Source: a virus
Virus record (IMG/VR): IMGVR_UViG_3300030419_007201
Coordinates: 1 to 64,000 of that record
Length of the DNA: 64,000 bases
Direction: 5' to 3' (one strand)
This document shows, piece by piece, positions 60,136 through 64,000 of the stretch (position 1 is the stretch's first letter; each line of letters begins with the position of its first letter). The translations under genes and the position numbers were made by a program. The notes beneath the pieces were generated by a model that saw only the letters and a program-made list of their open reading frames with translations, had not been told where the DNA came from and did not search any database.

Positions 60136-60363
60136 ATGAAAAATATCGATATTAACATTGGTGATTTAGTGCGTCTTAAGGGCTTTAAATTATCAGATCC
60201 AAGCGAGGTACCATATGGATTAGTAGAACATGCCGGCTTTCCGAATGCTAAGCACTGCAGGGTGCAATGGTTAAACAAAGATATAGCAAATAGGTTTGCT
60301 CTAACGAAATTAGTAGAGAAAATCAAGCTGGAAATCATACATAAAGCTAGTCAGAGCCCGTGA
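60136..60363 (+). CDS. Small SH3-barrel-like protein, unknown
   Basis: 75 residues. IDINIGDLVRLKGFKL ... YGLVEHAGFPNAKHCRVQWLN ... NRFALTKLVEKI has the same layout as the 60654 and 35402 genes: a short strand with G-D-L-V, a loop, a W, and a strand-helix end. No SD site. A TATATT element is six bases before the ATG, so it may be leaderless. It overlaps the 60347 gene convergently. Confidence 0.55.
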   Translation: MKNIDINIGDLVRLKGFKLSDPSEVPYGLVEHAGFPNAKHCRVQWLNKDIANRFALTKLVEKIKLEIIHKASQSP

Positions 60364-60664
60364 AGGGCATAATATCGCCAAAATACGTCTCTTCTAAACG
60401 TCTTTCTTCATCTAGTATTTTGCGACGTCCTTCAAGCTTCATATAAATTTGGGCTAAAACTCTTCCAGCTTCGATATCATCTTCAAATTCACGTTCATAC
60501 AACCTAGGATCTAAGCCATATGTTGCAAACCATGGCTGAATAGTCCACTTGAATCCGCGTTTGCCTAATATTCGCTTACAAACTCCAATTGGATATCCAG
60601 AATTTTCTCCTTCCAGGAGAATGTATGTCTCAGAATCGCCTTGTGGTTGCCATTTAATCTTCAT
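60347..60664 (-). CDS. Small protein, unknown
   Basis: 105 residues from ATG 60664 (MKIKWQPQGDSETYILLEG). A longer ORF exists upstream but it overlaps the 60654 gene fully. Strand-rich start with WTIQPWFATYGLDPRLYEREF, then a charged helix. It shares W-F-x-T-Y-G-(L/I)-D with the 51301 tagged gene, so the two may be related. Confidence 0.5.
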   Translation of the reverse strand: MKIKWQPQGDSETYILLEGENSGYPIGVCKRILGKRGFKWTIQPWFATYGLDPRLYEREFEDDIEAGRVLAQIYMKLEGRRKILDEERRLEETYFGDIMPFTGSD

Positions 60665-60884
60665 TGTTGTACCATACTCGTGATAAAAGACAGATATCAC
60701 TGTCCTTATGGAAATAACTAGCATTAAGTGGCCACCAAAAGATTTTATAATTCGAATATTTTCGACTGTGGCCATAGCCAATGACCATACCATGGGCACA
60801 GTGCTTGAATTTATCAAATTTCAAGTCACTAAATGTCCGTGATAGCTCCACTAGGTCGCCAATTTTGTATGGTCCGTCTAACAT
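60654..60884 (-). CDS. Small SH3-barrel-like protein, unknown
   Basis: 76 residues. YKIGDLVELSRTFSDL ... AHGMVIGYGHSRKYSNYKIFWWPL ... DICLLSRVW has the same plan as 60136. A CTATTTAT motif ends four bases before the ATG and no SD site is seen. Confidence 0.55.
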   Translation of the reverse strand: MLDGPYKIGDLVELSRTFSDLKFDKFKHCAHGMVIGYGHSRKYSNYKIFWWPLNASYFHKDSDICLLSRVWYNNED

Positions 60885-60887
60885 GCT

Positions 60888-60896
60888 AATAAATAG
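60888..60896 (-). promoter_or_regulatory. CTATTTATT motif at the 60884 gene start
   Basis: Reads CTATTTATT on the coding strand, immediately before the ATG, and sits in a possible hairpin GCTA/TAGC. The gene has no SD site. See finding. Confidence 0.4.
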
Positions 60897-60910
60897 CAGT
60901 TAGCCGACCT

Positions 60911-61501
60911 TTAAGCTGGATGAATATCCGGATTGTTATCCAAAAACTTTCGCAATGCACGAGAAGTTACGCCATGAATACCAATTAATCTGGCTAATTC
61001 TTCTTTTTGGCCTGGAGAAGTACGATCAGAAGCCAGTAGATCCATGACTTCTTCCTTTTCTTGGGGGCTAAGAGGCGTTGAGCTACCAAGTTTAGGTCCA
61101 CTTAGCTTTGAAGGCATGCCCCATGTACCGCCAGGATTGGCCTCTTTCCACGACTGTGGGGGTTTTGCTGCAGACACAGGCCCACCTATGGACCTAGGCT
61201 CTCGAACGCGAAATGCGCCCGTTCTGCCCATCATACGGCCACTCTCTGCCATACGCTCTTCGCTTAAATCGACCTCCTCCCCGGCTTCTAGCCTTCGAAG
61301 TTCATCTTTAGTAACCCAATATCCCTCACCGGTTTCTGGATCCTTCCAATAAAGGCTTCTTTCTGGCGCCCTAGGCGGCCATGGTTCTTCTTCACGTCCG
61401 ATTAATCGATTAAACCAACTCTCGTTAGTACTAACCTCTTCGCTTATGGTCTTCTTGATTAAAGATTTAAGTAAGTTCTGTGTTAATTTGGTTTTTTTCA
61501 T
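60911..61501 (-). CDS. Tagged protein (class 2 variant), unknown
   Basis: 196 residues from ATG 61501 (MKKTKLTQNLLKSLIKKTISEE). GGAGGG is ten bases upstream. The tag ends I-S-E. The middle is Pro/Arg/Gly-rich (PRAPERSLYWKDPETGEGYW) and the C-end is a HTH-like helical domain (LARLIGIHGVTSRALRKFLDNN), though too weak to name. Possibly an internal virion protein. Confidence 0.58.
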   Translation of the reverse strand: MKKTKLTQNLLKSLIKKTISEEVSTNESWFNRLIGREEEPWPPRAPERSLYWKDPETGEGYWVTKDELRRLEAGEEVDLSEERMAESGRMMGRTGAFRVREPRSIGGPVSAAKPPQSWKEANPGGTWGMPSKLSGPKLGSSTPLSPQEKEEVMDLLASDRTSPGQKEELARLIGIHGVTSRALRKFLDNNPDIHPA

Positions 61502-61520
61502 AGAAAAGTAACCCTCCACA

Positions 61521-61529
61521 TATAAATAG
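61521..61529 (-). promoter_or_regulatory. CTATTTATA motif upstream of the 61501 gene
   Basis: Coding strand CTATTTATA, about 20 bases before the ATG, followed by GGAGGG. See finding. Confidence 0.4.
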
Positions 61530-61563
61530 TCTTTAAATCTGGAAAACTATTTTATGATTTTTG

Positions 61564-61716
61564 CTAGCGCATGCTCCATGGAAGACCTCTTCTTCCCATA
61601 GCAGCTACTTTGAGCAAATCATTGTTTCTGGCCTTAAGCCTCTCTACTCTTTTCTCAAGCTCCTTCACCTTTTGCTTAAGCATCTCGTTTTCTTCAGTTA
61701 GTTCTTTCTTAGTCAT
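61564..61716 (-). CDS. 50-residue coiled-coil protein
   Basis: ATG 61716 begins MTKKELTEENEMLKQKVKEL, an almost perfect heptad coil, then KVAAMGRRGLPWSMR. Gene is short but protein-like. No family. Last gene of the AT-rich block. Confidence 0.55.
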   Translation of the reverse strand: MTKKELTEENEMLKQKVKELEKRVERLKARNNDLLKVAAMGRRGLPWSMR

Positions 61717-62035
61717 GGTTAGTTCCTATATTAATACTATGATAAAGCAGATAAAATCCAAAATCTCAAAAATTACCCGCGCATTGCAAACGTATATGGC
61801 CGGCTCTGGCACTCTCGGGATTTCCCGGGCGACATACTTTCCCCCCGGGGGAGGGGGGGTACCTAAGCTAGTGTTTTTACTAAGCTATATTGTCAAGAAA
61901 AAAATGCAGGCAAGAGCAAATACTTTGCAACTTTCCCCCTTGCGCTTTCCACTTGACAAAAAAACCAAGCAATCACGGCAGCTTAGCCGTTCTTACGTGA
62001 GTTTAGCACGTTTTTGTGTGTTCGTTAACGCATTT
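61717..62035. other. 319-base gene-free stretch with G/C palindromes
   Basis: No convincing gene. It contains CGGGA/TCCCG (about 61816-61828), a run of C then G (near 61841-61859, CCCCCCGGGGGAGGGGGG) that forms a strong self-complementary stretch, and TTGACA on each strand, some distance apart, without a matching -10. Could be a terminator or replication/packaging landmark, or a weak spot of assembly. It is the border to a GC-richer region. Confidence 0.5.
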
Positions 62036-62128
62036 TTACACTTCCTCGTCGATTTTGTAATCTTCCGTAATCATTCCGATAATCAGGCCGATGATTATGC
62101 CAATCAGGCCAGCGTTCAGATAAATCAT
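62036..62128 (-). CDS. 30-residue membrane peptide
   Basis: GGAGG is nine bases before ATG 62128. MIYLNAGLIGIIIGLIIGMI then a short acidic tail (TEDYKIDEEV). A single membrane helix with Gly spacing. Small peptides of this kind act as holin-like or regulatory membrane peptides in phages, but the length is below a usual holin. Confidence 0.6.
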   Translation of the reverse strand: MIYLNAGLIGIIIGLIIGMITEDYKIDEEV

Positions 62129-62363
62129 GTTCGCGGTCCTCCGTTTTCTCTAACGGTTTCAGGGGTTTCGCGTTGTCCTATATAACATAGGAACGGCTAG
62201 GGATAAGTCTACCCTAGATTATGCGAATCGCGGGGGTATAATATTGGAAGGGGTTTGTGACTCTCTCTTGTCACTTTGCTTATTGCATACGCGGGGAGTG
62301 CAATAATATTCCGGGGTCATCCTCTCACCCTTCCCCATGTGGGTGGAATGACTAGGTTTTTAT
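62129..62363. promoter_or_regulatory. Leader region between sigma gene and membrane peptide
   Basis: 235 bases without a gene. Contains several inverted repeats (ATTGCA/TGCAAT near 62285-62307; GTGAC/GTCAC near 62258-62275; an AACATAGGAACGG string at 62184-62195 that resembles the TAAGAACCG block of leaders A and B). Probably carries the 3' end and terminator of the sigma transcript and a promoter for the peptide. Confidence 0.35.
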
Positions 62364-63239
62364 CTACCCAGCCAGCATGTCAGGGATGGCATCACCGAAC
62401 TCGCGCACAAAGTGAGCGCGGAGATTCTTCTTTAGCCGGCTCTCAAGCTGAGAAACGCGCTGCTTAGTGACGCCGTGAGTCTCTGCAATATCAGCAGCGG
62501 GCACAACGTCAGAGCCAGTAACTTCATTGATAACGCGGCCTTGAAAAATATCAAGGTCACGGGCGTCGAGAGTCTCGGCAAAAGTCGAGAGTGACAGGAC
62601 GATTGCCTCGCTCGTACGAGTGCGGTCGAGTCGGCTCTCAGGTGTCAGGGTGTCGTCCTCGATGAGGTCACCGAAACATCCACCGTCTTGGCTCAGAGGG
62701 GCGTTTAGAGACGCTGCACGGGCTCCAAGGAGCGGAAGGGTAGACGTGACGTCATCAACGTCGAGGTCAAGCTCACGGGCGACTAGCTCAGGCGTGAGGG
62801 CATCGCCAAATTGACGACGGAGACGCGGGAGCGAAGCAAATAGCTTTTTGCCGGTGCGCGTGCCGATTCGGATGGTGCCACAGTTCTCCTGCACGAACGC
62901 CTGCACGTTGGCACGAATCCATTGAGCGGCGTAAGAGGTGAACGATGCGCCTTTGGAGCCGTCGAAGGTCTCAGCGGCGCGTACGATGCCGGTCATGGCT
63001 TCGGCGGTGAGGTCTTCGAGGTCAATGCTGTTTCGCTGGTGCTTACGGGCGATAGAGATAGCGAGGCGCATGTTCGAGCGCACGAGCTTGTCAAGAGCGC
63101 TGTCAGCTTCGGGTGTCGTTGTCCGCGTGCCGTCCTCGTTGAGGGTGAGGCCAGACTGATAGATGGTGGCCTGTTCAGCTTGCTCCGACTTGGAGAGGAT
63201 GAGGATTGTGGCGGCGACATTGAAAAGCGTGTAGGGCAC
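62364..63239 (-). CDS. Sigma-70-family RNA polymerase sigma factor (RpoH/RpoD-like)
   Basis: 291 residues. Region 2 is clear: MRLAISIARKHQRNSIDLEDLTAEAMTGIVRAA, then FDGSKGASFTSYAAQWIRANVQAFVQE. Region 3 (TPELVARELDLDVDDV) and region 4 with HTH (AADIAETHGVTKQRVSQLESRLKKNLR) follow. I use the GTG at 63239, which has GGAGG six bases before it; an earlier in-frame GTG at 63284 is possible. It is GC-rich and unlike the AT-rich gp55-type gene at 7219, so probably of separate origin. It likely serves the repeated leaders next to it. Confidence 0.85.
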   Translation of the reverse strand: MPYTLFNVAATILILSKSEQAEQATIYQSGLTLNEDGTRTTTPEADSALDKLVRSNMRLAISIARKHQRNSIDLEDLTAEAMTGIVRAAETFDGSKGASFTSYAAQWIRANVQAFVQENCGTIRIGTRTGKKLFASLPRLRRQFGDALTPELVARELDLDVDDVTSTLPLLGARAASLNAPLSQDGGCFGDLIEDDTLTPESRLDRTRTSEAIVLSLSTFAETLDARDLDIFQGRVINEVTGSDVVPAADIAETHGVTKQRVSQLESRLKKNLRAHFVREFGDAIPDMLAG

Positions 63240-63246
63240 TGAAGAC

Positions 63247-63376
63247 CTCCGTGGTCTGTTCTTGATGGGGTTTCCTTCCGACACCTAAACAATAAGAACC
63301 GTAGAGGGCCAGACAAGGGGGCAAGGGTGTTTTTTTTCGTTTTTAGGTCTTTTTTTTATAGACCCTCGGAATCATT
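63247..63376 (-). promoter_or_regulatory. Leader A, upstream of the sigma gene
   Basis: Shares a sequence with leader B: AATGATTCCGAGGG, then a hairpin of GGTCT/AGACC with an A/T loop (63346-63364), an A-rich stretch, CGGTTCTTATTGTT (reading the minus strand at 63286-63301), and CACGGAG just before the start. Leader B has the same blocks in the same order. The hairpin pair changes together (GGTC/GACC vs GGGC/GCCC), as expected of a structured RNA or operator. Confidence 0.6.
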
Positions 63377-63581
63377 AGGCTTTTTTCTTCTGAAGCCTCC
63401 GACGCTTCCTAGCACGTCGTAGACAGCCCTTACAAGTGGCTAAGACAGGCGACCAGTAGCCAGTTGCAGCTTGTGCCCAGTACACGGTGAGCTTGCGGCG
63501 CACTCCAGGGGTCACACAGTGGTCATCACTGTCGCACACGCCAATCTCGACGCGCTCAGACGGATGGATATCGCCATACAT
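63375..63581 (-). CDS. Small basic protein, possible zinc-binding
   Basis: 68 residues with four Cys (VGVCDSDDHC... and ATCKGCLRRARKRRRLQ), GC-rich. The C-end is Arg/Lys-rich. Two Cys pairs C-x6-C and C-x-x-C might bind zinc. Its AAGGAG is eight bases before the ATG. Confidence 0.5.
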   Translation of the reverse strand: MYGDIHPSERVEIGVCDSDDHCVTPGVRRKLTVYWAQAATGYWSPVLATCKGCLRRARKRRRLQKKKA

Positions 63582-63602
63582 GGGCGAAGCTCCTTGACTA
63601 GC

Positions 63603-63875
63603 CTAGAGGCGAGCCATGCGATGGGCGTAGTTCACGGCCTGAGTGGCCGCATGACCTCCGGTGAACCGGCTAGCGGTGCCCACAGGGCGCTCAGAGGCGT
63701 CGAACCGCTGAACGATATACAGGTCGTTGATACGGGCGACGGCGACCTGATTGCCATCGGGCAGCCATGCACGGTGAACAATCTTGTGAGGCATCACGCG
63801 ATGGTCGGGGCGCTGCTGGAAGCTGCGACGGGTGTGCTGGGTACGGCGGCGGTTGTTCTTGCACTTGCTAGGCAT
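63603..63875 (-). CDS. Small basic protein, unknown
   Basis: 90 residues, very Arg/His/Gln-rich start (MPSKCKNNRRRTQHTRRSF), then HRAWLPDGNQVAVARINDLYIVQRF strands. GC-rich. It lies just downstream of leader B and probably forms an operon with the 63375 gene. No family recognised. Confidence 0.5.
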   Translation of the reverse strand: MPSKCKNNRRRTQHTRRSFQQRPDHRVMPHKIVHRAWLPDGNQVAVARINDLYIVQRFDASERPVGTASRFTGGHAATQAVNYAHRMARL

Positions 63876-63890
63876 GGGTTCTCCGTGGTG

Positions 63891-64000
63891 TCTGTTCCTG
63901 CCAACACCCTAACAGTAAGAACCGAATCCCGTGAGTAAAGGGCGCGAGCAAAAAAAATCGTATACGTGGGCAAAATATTATAAGCCCTCGAAATGATTAA
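63891..64000 (-). promoter_or_regulatory. Leader B, upstream of the two small basic genes
   Basis: Copy of leader A: AATCATTTCGAGGG, hairpin GGGC/GCCC (63968-63987), poly-T stretch, CGGTTCTTACTGTT (63910-63924 on the minus strand), CACGGAG before the start. It runs to the window edge, so it is cut or ends there. See findings. Confidence 0.6.

Noticed and set aside
60347-60817. 156-residue reading of the 60347 gene
   Set aside because: The extra 51 residues lie fully inside the 60654 gene in another frame; the ATG at 60664 gives a better body.
61941-61960. TTGACA-type promoter on the plus strand
   Set aside because: There is no -10 element at the right spacing and no plus-strand gene downstream.
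61571-62185. Plus-strand ORF of 204 residues
   Set aside because: It crosses the minus coiled-coil gene, the gene-free stretch and the membrane-peptide gene. Composition is Ser/Leu-rich and unlike a protein; no SD site.
62922-63242. Plus-strand ORFs opposite the sigma gene
   Set aside because: GC-rich coding strand makes long open frames on the other side. The minus frame has clear sigma regions 2 and 4.
1-64000. CRISPR arrays or insertion sequences
   Set aside because: I found no regularly spaced direct repeats, no transposase gene and no terminal inverted repeats.

Overview
The window looks like an internal piece of a large tailed-phage genome, most probably a T4-superfamily (myovirus-type) phage from a marine or other aquatic setting. 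The signs are a gp55-like late sigma factor, a gp5-like baseplate hub/spike with lytic domains, a PIN-PhoH ATPase, an Hsp20, a Cas4/RecB-type nuclease, and dense, overlapping genes almost all on the minus strand. No capsid, terminase large subunit or polymerase gene is in view, so this is only part of the genome. The host cannot be fixed. A lipoprotein with MopE-type C-DG-DN-DC-DG-DE repeats is of a kind common in Myxococcota and related lineages, but that is only a hint.

Layout, left to right. 1-7.2 kb: virion/baseplate genes, one cut by the left edge, including a 1289-residue spike with an OB-like segment, a possible glycosidase and an M15 peptidase. 7.2-9.1 kb: gp55-like sigma factor and small genes. 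8.5-27.6 kb: a near-continuous surface-glycan cluster of GDP-fucose genes, a GmhA-like isomerase, an AroB-like cyclase, aminotransferases, a cytidylyltransferase-cupin fusion, a GT29 sialyltransferase-like enzyme, RmlB, an RfbH-type 3-dehydrase, a split transketolase and several other glycosyltransferases. 27.6-33.6 kb: nuclease, metalloprotease, PhoH, a plus-strand serine-protease lipoprotein, Hsp20, tRNA-Arg(TCT) and small genes. 33.6-35.3 kb: a LamG gene next to a complete tmRNA gene whose 3' end is echoed on the far side of the LamG gene.

35.6-61.5 kb is the most striking part. About seventeen proteins start with variants of one short peptide, M-K-x-L-F-E-N-W-R-K-Y-L-x-E, and five more start with a second type, M-K-I-T-x-x-x-L-x-x-I-I-x-E-E. 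Both usually end in (L/I)-x-E, the cleavage rule of the T4 prohead protease gp21, and the first resembles in form the capsid-targeting sequence of T4 internal proteins. The bodies behind the peptides are unrelated: a HAD phosphatase, a Pol-beta-type nucleotidyltransferase, a zeta-toxin-like P-loop kinase, a protein-kinase-like protein that ends at its DFG-type Asp, a ParB-like domain, a membrane protein and many unknowns. I infer a set of proteins packaged in the head and delivered to the cell. The same block holds an FtsZ/tubulin-like GTPase with an adjacent membrane/coiled-coil gene, a ligase-like plus HIGH-type nucleotidyltransferase fusion, and a vWA lipoprotein.

61.7-64 kb: after a 319-base gene-free stretch with extreme G/C palindromes, composition becomes visibly GC-richer. 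There are a 30-residue membrane peptide, a second sigma factor (sigma-70 family, RpoH/RpoD-like) and two small basic genes. The sigma gene and the two-gene unit share a repeated upstream leader, suggesting a common regulatory signal.
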